Shown: positions 26,800-36,784 of the stretch, one piece after another
How positions within the stretch are numbered: the first letter of the stretch is position 1
Layout of the letters: each line of letters starts with the position of its first letter
Assembly (NCBI GenBank): GCA_963790065.1
Contig: CAWBNK010000029.1
Coordinates: 124,001 to 188,000 of the forward strand
Direction of reading: 5' to 3'
DNA length: 64,000 nucleotides
DNA from: Palsa-504 sp963790065
Lineage (GTDB): Bacteria; Actinomycetota; Actinomycetes; Streptosporangiales; Streptosporangiaceae
Program-made: the position numbers and the translations under genes
Notes under the pieces: generated by a model
Database searches by the model: none
Told to the model about the DNA's origin: nothing
Seen by the model: only the letters and a program-made list of their open reading frames with translations

Positions 26800-27155
26800 T
26801 CTCACGGCCACCGCGTGGCCCGGCGGGGGTCACCCTTACAACCCGTGAGATCGCGGGTGACCAGGTAATACCTAGCGTAATTATTTGTCTACTCATCGTT
26901 AAACAGTTACGCTTAGTAGTCGCCGTCGGAGGGCATCACGCCGGCGGTTCCATCGGGTATCACGGTGCGTCGGCTCGCTGAGGTTCTTGGCGGCAGCCGG
27001 GACTGCAGGCGAAGATTCTGCGGCGAGGCGGTCGTTCCACGGCAAGCCTTCACGTCACTGTGACGCTGCGTACCCGTTGGTGCGTGTGTTAACAGATATG
27101 TCCAGTTCCGGAAATGTCGGGATGCTGTCCGGGCCTGGCGGAATGCTGCTCCCAC
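26800..27155 (+). other. Non-coding stretch before the second peptide operon
   Basis: No gene is seen. An AT-rich patch near 26868-26925 contains AGCGTAA and TTACGCT, a 7-bp inverted repeat with a ~27-base loop, which may be a promoter or operator. The remainder has no repeats I could identify. Confidence 0.4.
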
Positions 27156-27383
27156 GGGATTGATGGCAAGTTGTGACTTTTTTGCCGAGAGATCGATGCA
27201 ATATGGAACTTACGCTTCCGCTAACTCATAACACCGGTAACTGACCGGCGGGCCCGCCACGGGCCGGCCCGGATGTGCCGGGGAGACGGGCCGTACCGCT
27301 TTGCGGCGTACTGCGACCCAGTGCCCCGCGACGGTGGCGGAGCGGATCACCGGCGACCTGCGAGAAAGAAGGGCGACACTCTG
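27156..27383 (+). promoter_or_regulatory. Duplicated leader, copy 2, upstream of second peptide-binding lipoprotein
   Basis: Counterpart of 21827-22049 with the same block order (GGGATTGATG, AAGTTGTGACTTTTTT, TTACGCT, ATAACACCGGTAACTG, CCGG hairpins, GCGGATCACCGGC, CACTCTGATGACC). Differences are mostly substitutions. Confidence 0.7.
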
Positions 27384-27437
27384 ATGACCCCAGGACGGAC
27401 CATCGGCGCGATCAGCGTTAGGAGGGAGGGACGATGA
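27384..27437 (+). CDS. Possible 17-residue leader peptide coupled to the binding-protein start
   Basis: An ATG conserved between both leaders opens a short frame (MTPGRTIGAISVRREGR) whose TGA overlaps the ATG of the binding-protein gene (ATGA). GAAGGG lies upstream, and the frame itself contains the GGAGGGAGGG binding site of the next gene. In copy 1 the matching ATG (22050) is in frame with the binding protein instead. Translation of this peptide is inferred, not shown. Confidence 0.35.
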   Translation: MTPGRTIGAISVRREGR

Positions 27438-29323
27438 CTACGTTCGGTAAGAAGAGCATCGCCGGGCTTGCCCTGGCGGTAGCGAGCATCACGGCCCTCG
27501 CCGCCTGCAGCAGCAATAGCAGCAGCAGCAGTTCCACGACCACCACGCCGGGCGTGACAACGCAGGCAGGCTCGATCGGGGGGATCCCCGCCGCGGGGGC
27601 TGCCTCCGGTAAGGCCGGCTCGATCACGTACGGGTACCTGGCGTCTAACGCGCCCAACTGGATCCTGCCGATCATTCCCGCCGCTGACAACTCGGTCTAC
27701 AACAGCTTCGTCTTCTCGTGGCAGATGTGGCGGCCGGCGTGGTTCACCTGGAACGGTTCCAGCCCGGCGGTCGATGACTCGCTGAGTCCGGTCAACGCGC
27801 CCGTGTCGTCGAACGGCGGCAAGACGTTTACGATGACGTTCAAGCCCTGGAAGTGGTCGGACGGCCAGCCAGTCGGCGCCGCGGACATGGCGTTCACGCT
27901 CGATGAGATCAAGGCCGCCATCAAGGAATCCCCGGCGAACTGGGCTAACTACGTGCCCGGCTACTTCCCCGACACGCTCACCAGCATGTCGATGCCGAAC
28001 GCCAGCACGCTGGTGCTCAACATGTCCAAGCCGGTCAACCCGACCTGGTTGCAAGAAGACATCATCGACACCGGGATGATGCCCGCCCACGCGTGGGCCA
28101 AGGCTTCCGCGAGCGGGCCGACCCTGGACTACACGAACCCGGCGAACGCGAAGAAGATCTGGGACTTCCTCAACGCCCAGTCCAAGTCGGTGTCCACCTA
28201 CGCCACCAACCCGCTCTGGCAGGTCGTTTACGGGCCGTACAAGCTGACTGCCTACAACGCAACCACCGGCTCTTTCACCATGGTGCCCAACACCGAGTAC
28301 AGCGGTCCGCACGCCAACCCCCAGTCCACCTTCGTCGGGGTCCCGTTCACCTCGGACGCGGCCCAATTCAACGCCATCAAGAGCGGGTCGGTCGATGTCG
28401 CCGCCCTCCCGCCGGAGGACAACCCGGAGATCCCCTCGCTCAAGAGCACCGGCTACAACTACTACGGGCTGCCGGCCTGGGGCGACTACTTCGCGGCCTA
28501 CAACTTCAAGGACACCACCGGCGACTTCAACAACATCGCCAACCAGCTCTACTTCCGGCAGGCGATGCAGCACCTGGAAGACCAGCCAGGCCAGATCAAG
28601 GCCTTCCTCAACGGGGACGGCGACGTGCTCGGCGGGCCGATCGGGGCCTACCCGCAGAGCCCGTTCCTGCCGCCCAACGGCAAGACGACCCTCTACCCGT
28701 TCAGCATCTCCACCGCGACCAGCCTGCTGAAGTCGAACGGCTGGACCGTCACCCCGAACGGGACCGACACCTGCGCGAAGCCGGGCACGGCTGCCGGTGA
28801 GTGCGGGGCCGGCATCCCGGCCGGCACCAAGCTGTCCTTCAACCTGATCTACAACGCCACCTCGCCGATCACCCAGGAAGTCGAGGACCTGGCCTCCAAC
28901 GCGAAGCTAGCCGGCGTCACGGTCAACCTGTCGGCCAGCAACTTCAACTTCATGATCCAGAACTACATCGACCCGGCGGCGCCGGCCAACGACAACAAGT
29001 GGGCCATGATGGACTTCGGCGGCGAGTCCTTCTCCACCTATCCCACCTCGTTCGGGCTCTTCAACACCGGCGGGTCCGGTCAGATCGGCGACTACAGCGA
29101 CCCGAAGGCCGACTCGCTGATCAACGCCTCTATCACCAGCACCGACCCGGCCGCCGTCGTGAACGAACTGTCGTACCTGAACACGAGCGAGCCGGTGCTG
29201 TGGCAGCCGTTGCGTGACCACGTCTACGTCTGGAAGACGAGCGTCTCGGCGACCACGCCGAAGGCGTTCGAGAACCTGACGCAGTACGACCCCACGCCGG
29301 AATTCTGGTACCTAACCAAGTAG
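27434..29323 (+). CDS. Family 5 peptide-binding lipoprotein, first gene of peptide ABC operon
   Basis: A 629-residue lipoprotein (signal KKSIAGLALAVASITALAAC) closely matching the product of 22101 along its whole length. The most identical part runs from about residue 340 to 520, where even the DNA is almost unchanged. The substrate is presumably an oligopeptide, but related proteins bind other solutes. The ATG has GGAGGGAGGG just upstream. Two permease genes and a fused ATPase gene follow, making a full ABC importer. Confidence 0.95.
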   Translation: MTTFGKKSIAGLALAVASITALAACSSNSSSSSSTTTTPGVTTQAGSIGGIPAAGAASGKAGSITYGYLASNAPNWILPIIPAADNSVYNSFVFSWQMWRPAWFTWNGSSPAVDDSLSPVNAPVSSNGGKTFTMTFKPWKWSDGQPVGAADMAFTLDEIKAAIKESPANWANYVPGYFPDTLTSMSMPNASTLVLNMSKPVNPTWLQEDIIDTGMMPAHAWAKASASGPTLDYTNPANAKKIWDFLNAQSKSVSTYATNPLWQVVYGPYKLTAYNATTGSFTMVPNTEYSGPHANPQSTFVGVPFTSDAAQFNAIKSGSVDVAALPPEDNPEIPSLKSTGYNYYGLPAWGDYFAAYNFKDTTGDFNNIANQLYFRQAMQHLEDQPGQIKAFLNGDGDVLGGPIGAYPQSPFLPPNGKTTLYPFSISTATSLLKSNGWTVTPNGTDTCAKPGTAAGECGAGIPAGTKLSFNLIYNATSPITQEVEDLASNAKLAGVTVNLSASNFNFMIQNYIDPAAPANDNKWAMMDFGGESFSTYPTSFGLFNTGGSGQIGDYSDPKADSLINASITSTDPAAVVNELSYLNTSEPVLWQPLRDHVYVWKTSVSATTPKAFENLTQYDPTPEFWYLTK

Positions 29324-29338
29324 TAGTAGTAGTAGTAG
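29321..29338 (+). repeat. Six tandem TAG triplets at the stop codon
   Basis: The stop codon of the binding-protein gene is followed in frame by five more TAG triplets. The paralogous gene ending at 23990 has only two. This looks like triplet slippage. Confidence 0.9.
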
Positions 29339-29358
29339 CGAGCGTCACCTGCTGGACT

Positions 29359-29393
29359 GGCCTGTCTTCCGGTGATAAACCGGGAGACAGGCC
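29359..29393 (+). terminator. Hairpin between binding-protein and permease genes
   Basis: GGCCTGTCTTCCGG (29359-29372) pairs with CCGGGAGACAGGCC (29380-29393) with one wobble. There is no T-run. It lies before the permease ribosome binding site (GGAAGGAAGG). It probably lowers permease expression relative to the binding protein, as intercistronic hairpins do in many ABC operons. Confidence 0.65.
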
Positions 29394-29420
29394 ACCAGCC
29401 TGGAAGGAAGGATCCCACCG

Positions 29421-30368
29421 GTGAGCGCCTACCTGCTGCGCCGGATCGGGACGTCCATCATCGTCCTGATCGGCATCTCCATCTTCATGTACCTGCTGCT
29501 GCACGTGGTCTTCCCGTCGCCGGCCAGGGTGGCGCTCGGCCTGCGGGCCAACAGCGCGCAGATCGCCTCCTGGAACCAGCAGAACGGATACGACCGCCCC
29601 GTAATCGTGCAGTACCTGAGTTACATGAACGGCCTGCTGCACGGCAACCTGGGCTACTCCTACGCGGAGAACCAGACCGTGGCCGCCCTGTTCCAGGAGC
29701 GCCTGGCCCGCAGCATCTACCTGTCCGGCATCTCGCTGCTGCTGGCGATCCTGATCGCCTTGCCGCTGGGCATCTTCCAGGCGGTGAAGCGGAACACGCT
29801 CGGCGACAACGTGGCCACCAGCGCGGCGTTCATCCTGTACTCGATGCCGTCGTTCTTCCTCGGCCTCATCCTCATCCAGGTCTTCGCGCTCTCGTTCCCC
29901 GTCCTGGGCTTCGAGGCGAGCCAGTCCACCAACATCTTGGTCGTGATCGGCGACTGGCACGACATGCTCCTGCCGATCCTGACTCTCGTGCTGATCACCG
30001 TGGCCAACTTCTCCAGGTACATGCGGTCCTCGTCGATCGACGTGCTGGCCCAGGACTACATCAAGGTGGCGCGGGCCAAGGGCCTGCCCGAGCGCCTGGT
30101 CCTGTCGCGGCACATGGTGCGGAACGCGTCCTTGCCGATGGTCACCCTGATCGGGCTGTTCCTCCCCGCCCTGCTGGCCGGGAACCTGATCGTCGAGACC
30201 CTGTTCAACTACGAGGGCCTCGGCCTCCTGTTCTATGACAGCCTCGGCAAGGAGGACTACCCCGTGCTGCTGGCCTACACGCTGGTCGGTGCCGTCTTCG
30301 TAGTCCTGGGCAACTTCGTCGCGGATATCGCGCTTACCGTCGCGGACCCGCGAATCCGGCTGGCCTGA
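29421..30368 (+). CDS. Peptide ABC transporter permease, DppB type
   Basis: A 315-residue inner-membrane permease with six helices. It starts MSAYLLRRIGTSIIVLIGISI, contains the family stretch LHGNLGYSYAENQTV, and the ATPase-coupling EAA loop reads DYIKVARAKGLPERLVLSRHMVRNASLP (about residues 210-240). VETLFNYEGLG is also typical of DppB. The GTG start follows GGAAGGAAGG. The intercistronic hairpin before it and the second permease 24 bp downstream place it in the operon starting at 27434. Confidence 0.94.
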   Translation: MSAYLLRRIGTSIIVLIGISIFMYLLLHVVFPSPARVALGLRANSAQIASWNQQNGYDRPVIVQYLSYMNGLLHGNLGYSYAENQTVAALFQERLARSIYLSGISLLLAILIALPLGIFQAVKRNTLGDNVATSAAFILYSMPSFFLGLILIQVFALSFPVLGFEASQSTNILVVIGDWHDMLLPILTLVLITVANFSRYMRSSSIDVLAQDYIKVARAKGLPERLVLSRHMVRNASLPMVTLIGLFLPALLAGNLIVETLFNYEGLGLLFYDSLGKEDYPVLLAYTLVGAVFVVLGNFVADIALTVADPRIRLA

Positions 30369-30392
30369 CCGGTCGGCAGCAAGGAGATAGTG

Positions 30393-31312
30393 ATGGCAAC
30401 CGGACAGGCGTCGCTCCCGCCGCTCGACACGACCCGTGCCCCCGAGGGGGGGAGCTCGGCGCGGTCCAGAGCGGGTGGCGGCTGGCGCTGCACGAGTTCG
30501 TGAGGAACAGGCTGGCCGTCGTCGGCGTCGGCATCCTGCTGTTCTTCGTGGTTTTCTGTTTCCTCGGGCCGTACTTCTACCACACGGACCTGCTGACGGT
30601 AAGCCTGATCAACGCTCATGACCCGCCGGGCGCCGGTCATCCGCTCGGCGCGGACGTCAACGGCTTCGACGTTCTCGGCGAGCTCATGAAGGGCGGCCAG
30701 GCCGCGCTGGAGATCGGTTTCTTCGCCGCGTTCGTCGCGATTACCATCGGTGCGCTGGTCGGCGCGGTCGCCGGCCTGGCCGGCGGGATCGTCGACACCG
30801 TGCTGATGCGCGTGGTCGACATATTCCTGTCGATACCGTTCCTGTTCGTGGTGCTCATCCTGGCGGCCAGGTACGGCGCGTCGGTGCTGTCCCTGTCGCT
30901 GGTCATCGGCGGTTTCTCCTGGCAGGTGCCGGCCCGGCTGGTGCGCGGCGAGGTGCTCACGATCAGGGAACGCGACTTCGTCCTGGCCGCGCGGACAGCG
31001 GGCTCCGGCCGCTGGCGGCTGATCCGCAGGCACCTGCTGCCGAACTCGATCGGCGTGATGATCGTCAACGTGACCTTCCAGGTGGCCGACGCGATCCTCG
31101 CGGTCGCCTACATAGGCTTCCTCGGCTTCGGCCTGCACTACCCCAACCTGGACTGGGGTGACATGATCTCCGACGGCGTCGGGTACATGCAGGACGGCTA
31201 CTGGTGGCTGATCTACCCGGTCGGCATCTGCATCGTGCTGACCGTGATGGCCCTCAACTTCATCGGCGACGCGCTCCGCGACTCCTTCGACGTCCGGTTG
31301 AGGCGGCGTTAG
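30393..31312 (+). CDS. Peptide ABC transporter permease, DppC type, with N-terminal frameshift
   Basis: The second permease of the importer. AAGGAG lies seven bases before ATG 30393, which opens MATGQASLPPLDTTRAPEGG but soon runs into a stop. The conserved DppC body is in another frame and reads WRLALHEFVRNRLAVVG onward. Adding one G to the G7 run at 30446-30452 joins the two into EGGELGAVQSGWRLALHEF, a normal N-terminus. Without it the first usable start is GTG 30500, inside the first conserved segment. The rest is intact: six helices, coupling loop ERDFVLAARTAGSGRWRLIRRHLLPNS. Either a sequence error or a real disruption. Confidence 0.85.
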
Positions 31313-31372
31313 TAGCCACATCGGTTGGGTAGCATGCTTGACCAGCCATCACGAACGAGAGGTAGCGGCCAC

Positions 31373-33640
<2,268 letters not shown>

Positions 33641-33756
33641 GCGGCGCACAGCCCGTGCCTGCTGCGCCTGGTGCCGGAGGGCCGAGCGGGACCGGTGAAG
33701 GCAGATATCCGCGGCTTTCCCTTGCCCGGAACGCCGATGATGCCGATACTCCATTC

Positions 33757-34485
33757 ATGGGAGGGTCGGCGGCGGACACGCCCGCAACGCCCGAGTATCT
33801 CCGCGCCTCGGACGCGGAGCGCGACCATGCGATCAGTGAGCTCCGGCAGGAATTCGTCGACGGGCGCCTGTCGCACGAGACCTTCATGATCCGCATGCAG
33901 GACGCCCTGAGCGCCCGGCATCGCGGCCAGCTGACCGGCCTGTTCACCGACCTTCCGCCCCGCCGGGCCCGCTCCCGGGAGCTGCTGGCCCGCCTGCGGG
34001 CCGCCTTCCGCTGGCGGGATCGCGACGAGAGGGCCGATCCGGCGGCCAGCTGGACCCGCGGCAGCCACGGGCCCCAGGTACCGGTCGGCCTGGCGGGGCC
34101 TGGTGTCATCCCTGTCCCCGGCGCGTGGCCGCCGGGATTCCCGCCGCCCCGGCCGTCCGAGGCCGCCCCGGCCCCCTCAGGGCCGCCGCAGCCGTTGTAC
34201 TTCCCGCCGGGTGCCGGCACCGCATTTACCATCGGGCGGACCCAGGACTGCGACCTGCGCATCGCCGACCTGTCGGTATCCAGGCTGCATGCTCAGCTGT
34301 CGCGCGGCGAGGACGGCTGGCTGCTGTCCGACCTGGGCTCCCACAACGGCACCCGGGTGAACGGCTGGCGGGTCAAGGAGCCGGTGCCGCTGCGCGCCGG
34401 TGACATGGTGCAGTTCGGTTCGGCCATGTTCGTCGTGCAGGGCCCGGGGCCGAGGGCCACCGAGGCCCCGGAAAGCCCTCTGTAA
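33757..34485 (+). CDS. DUF1707 and FHA domain protein
   Basis: A 242-residue cytoplasmic protein. The N-terminal DUF1707 domain reads LRASDAERDHAISELRQEFVDGRLSHETFMIRMQDAL (about residues 14-50). A Pro-rich linker follows. The FHA domain (about 150-225) has IGRTQDCDLRI, SVSRLHAQLS and LGSHNGTRVNG, the phosphothreonine-binding Arg, Ser and Asn-Gly pattern. It probably docks a Ser/Thr kinase substrate; no kinase gene lies nearby. A long in-frame extension upstream overlaps the transporter gene and was rejected. Confidence 0.88.
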   Translation: MGGSAADTPATPEYLRASDAERDHAISELRQEFVDGRLSHETFMIRMQDALSARHRGQLTGLFTDLPPRRARSRELLARLRAAFRWRDRDERADPAASWTRGSHGPQVPVGLAGPGVIPVPGAWPPGFPPPRPSEAAPAPSGPPQPLYFPPGAGTAFTIGRTQDCDLRIADLSVSRLHAQLSRGEDGWLLSDLGSHNGTRVNGWRVKEPVPLRAGDMVQFGSAMFVVQGPGPRATEAPESPL

Positions 34486-34556
34486 GGGGGCCCAGGGGGG
34501 AACGGGGGACGGGTAGTCCCCCCGTTAGTGAGGGTCCGGGGGGTCCTACCCCCCGG

Positions 34557-34562
34557 TACAGT
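34557..34562 (+). promoter_or_regulatory. Putative -10 box of the phosphomutase gene (leaderless)
   Basis: TACAGT lies seven bases before the GTG at 34570, at the end of a G-run-rich stretch (34486-34556). No Shine-Dalgarno sequence is present. Confidence 0.4.
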
Positions 34563-34569
34563 CAACACC

Positions 34570-35364
34570 GTGACGACCGTTCTGCTGGTGCGACATGGGC
34601 TGACCGCGACGACCGGCCATGTGCTGACCGGATGGACGCCTGGCATCCCGCTGGATGACCGCGGCCGGGCCCAGGCGGCCGCGCTGGCGGCCAGGCTGGC
34701 GCCGCTGCGGCTTGATGCCATCGTGAGCAGCCCGCTGGAACGGTGTATGCAGACGGCGGCGGCCATCGCGGCCGGGCGGGACAGCCAGCCGGTCATCACC
34801 GAGGACCGGGTGGGGGAGTGCCACTACGGCGACTGGACCGGCCAGCCGCTGAAGAAGCTGGCCGCCGAGAAGCTATGGCGCGTGGTGCAGGCGCATCCGA
34901 GCGCGGTGACGTTTCCCGGGCCCGACGGGGAATCGATGCCGGATATGCAGCACCGGGCGGTGGCCGCGGTCAGGGACTGGAACGCCAGGCTCGGTAAGGA
35001 TGCCACCTACCTGATCTGCTCTCACGGTGATGTCATCAAGGCCATCATCGCCGATAGCCTGGGCATGCACCTCGATCAGTGCCAGCGGATCCAGGCCGAT
35101 CCCTGCTCGCTGAGCGTGATCAGGTATACGCCGCTACGACCGTTCCTGATCCGGATGAACGACAGAGGGGGTGGAGTCGATGACCTCATGCCTCGTCCTG
35201 ACGGGCACCACGCCCGGGCCAGCGACGCCGCGGTCGGCGGCGGCTCCGGCGGAGCAGAGCAGGCCAACGGGCCGGCCGAGGCCGTGAACGGGGCGACCGC
35301 AATCCTGGCCGGGGCGGTTGCGACCCCTGCCAGTCGTCAAGAGTCGGCGGACACGCGAGGATAG
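34570..35364 (+). CDS. Histidine phosphatase, MSMEG_4193-family putative phosphomutase
   Basis: A 264-residue member of the phosphoglycerate mutase-like superfamily. The catalytic LVRHGLT is at residues 5-11, SSPLERCMQTA follows, the acid/base Glu is in VGECHYGDWTGQPL, and the second His is in ICSHGDVIKAI. The last 60 residues are a low-complexity Gly/Ala tail. With DUF3090 and the SCO1664-family gene it forms a conserved actinobacterial trio. The true substrate is not known. Confidence 0.9.
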   Translation: MTTVLLVRHGLTATTGHVLTGWTPGIPLDDRGRAQAAALAARLAPLRLDAIVSSPLERCMQTAAAIAAGRDSQPVITEDRVGECHYGDWTGQPLKKLAAEKLWRVVQAHPSAVTFPGPDGESMPDMQHRAVAAVRDWNARLGKDATYLICSHGDVIKAIIADSLGMHLDQCQRIQADPCSLSVIRYTPLRPFLIRMNDRGGGVDDLMPRPDGHHARASDAAVGGGSGGAEQANGPAEAVNGATAILAGAVATPASRQESADTRG

Positions 35365-35368
35365 GGCT

Positions 35369-35929
35369 ATGCCGGTCTACTTCTATGACCCGCCGGACAG
35401 GTTCGTGGCCGGCGCGGTCGGGCAGCCAGGAGAACGGATCTTCTACCTGCAGGCGACCTCCACGGGTCGCGTGACCAGTGTCATCCTGGAGAAGTTCCAG
35501 GTCAGCTTGCTGGCCGAACGCATCGATGAGCTCCTGGACGAGGTGCTCAGGCGTACCGGCGGATCGCCCGCGGTACCGGCGGCCGCCCCGGCGGGACTGG
35601 AGGACGACGGCCCGCTCGACCTGCCGCTGCTGGAGGATTTCCGGGTCGGCGCGATCGCCCTGGCCTGGGATGGCGACGGCGGCATGGTCGTGATCGAGGC
35701 GCAGGAAGAATCTGACGAGCCGGTAGAGCCGCTGGCGGAGGACATCCCGGCCGACGGGCCCGGAGTGCTCAGGGTGCGCATCACGCCGGGTGCCGCGCGG
35801 GCCTTCGCCCAGCGCGCGGCCAAGATCGTCGCGGCGGGCCGGCCGCCCTGCCCGTTGTGCGGTCTGCCGCTGGATTCCGACGGACATGTCTGCCCGCGAC
35901 AGAACGGGCACCGCGTCAGTCATGCTTGA
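35369..35929 (+). CDS. DUF3090 family protein with C-terminal zinc ribbon
   Basis: A 186-residue protein starting MPVYFYDPPDRFVAGAVGQPG, the family N-terminus. A C-terminal CPLCGLPLDSDGHVCPRQNGH could bind zinc. It has no known activity. Four bases separate it from the phosphomutase gene, and its end overlaps the SCO1664-family gene by eight bases, so the three are likely one operon and may act together. Confidence 0.9.
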   Translation: MPVYFYDPPDRFVAGAVGQPGERIFYLQATSTGRVTSVILEKFQVSLLAERIDELLDEVLRRTGGSPAVPAAAPAGLEDDGPLDLPLLEDFRVGAIALAWDGDGGMVVIEAQEESDEPVEPLAEDIPADGPGVLRVRITPGAARAFAQRAAKIVAAGRPPCPLCGLPLDSDGHVCPRQNGHRVSHA

Positions 35930-36761
35930 TGATGCCGGTCCGAACTATCCGCTGCGGCCCGGGCCGGATGCCGGCCAAGGCGAGCAGGCCGCGCTCGACC
36001 TGCTGACCAGCGGGCCGCTAGAGGTAGAAGGTCGGCTGGTAGACGCGTCGAACGCCACCCTGTACTGCACGATCACGGTCGCCGGGCCTGCGCCGAGGAG
36101 CGGCAAGAATGCGGGCCGCCCCGCTAAGAACGCCAAGAACGCGGCGGCCGCGGAAACCAAGATCGCCTGCGTCTACAAGCCGATCGCCGGGGAGCGCCCG
36201 CTGTGGGACTTCCCGGCGGGAACGCTGGCTGGACGGGAAGTCGCCGCCTACGTCGTGTCCCGCGCGGCCGGCTGGGACGTGGTCCCGCCCACGGTCATGC
36301 GGGACGGGCCGTTCGGCCCTGGCATGTGCCAGCTGTGGATCGACCACGACACCGACCTGGACCTGATCGCGCTGTCCCGCCGCACCGATCACGCGGGCCT
36401 GCGCGACATGGCCGTATTCGACGCCGTGGTGAACAACGCCGACCGGAAGATCGGCCACCTGCTGCCCGTGCCCGACGGGCATCTGTACGGCTGCGACCAC
36501 GGGGTCTGCTTCGCCGAGGACTACAAGCTGCGCACCGTCTTGTGGCAGTGGCGGGGCAAGAGCCTGCCCAGGCGCGCGGTGGAGGCCCTGCGCCGCCTGA
36601 ACGCGCAGCTCACCGACGGCAGCCTGGCCGAGGAACTATCCCCGCTGCTGGCCGACAGCGAGATCAGCGCGACCAGGATCAGGATCGAGACCCTGCTCAA
36701 GCACCGGGTGCATCCCTACCCGCCCGCCGACTGGCCCGCCGTCCCCTGGCCTCCGATCTGA
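35922..36761 (+). CDS. SCO1664 family protein
   Basis: A 279-residue protein of the conserved actinobacterial trio. It has kinase-fold-like features: ATKIACVYKP style Lys strand (here KIACVYKPIAGERPLWDFP), then DMAVFDAVVNNADRKIGHLLP, in which N-N-A-D-R resembles the catalytic loop of PI3/4-kinase-like proteins, and YGCDHGVCF resembling the metal-binding Asp. A kinase activity is plausible but is inference. A Lys/Ala/Asn-rich insertion (residues about 55-75) looks unstructured. The adjoining PAC2 gene converges on it 23 bp downstream. Confidence 0.87.
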   Translation: MLDDAGPNYPLRPGPDAGQGEQAALDLLTSGPLEVEGRLVDASNATLYCTITVAGPAPRSGKNAGRPAKNAKNAAAAETKIACVYKPIAGERPLWDFPAGTLAGREVAAYVVSRAAGWDVVPPTVMRDGPFGPGMCQLWIDHDTDLDLIALSRRTDHAGLRDMAVFDAVVNNADRKIGHLLPVPDGHLYGCDHGVCFAEDYKLRTVLWQWRGKSLPRRAVEALRRLNAQLTDGSLAEELSPLLADSEISATRIRIETLLKHRVHPYPPADWPAVPWPPI

Positions 36762-36784
36762 CCTGGCCTTATCCCGGCCGCCGG

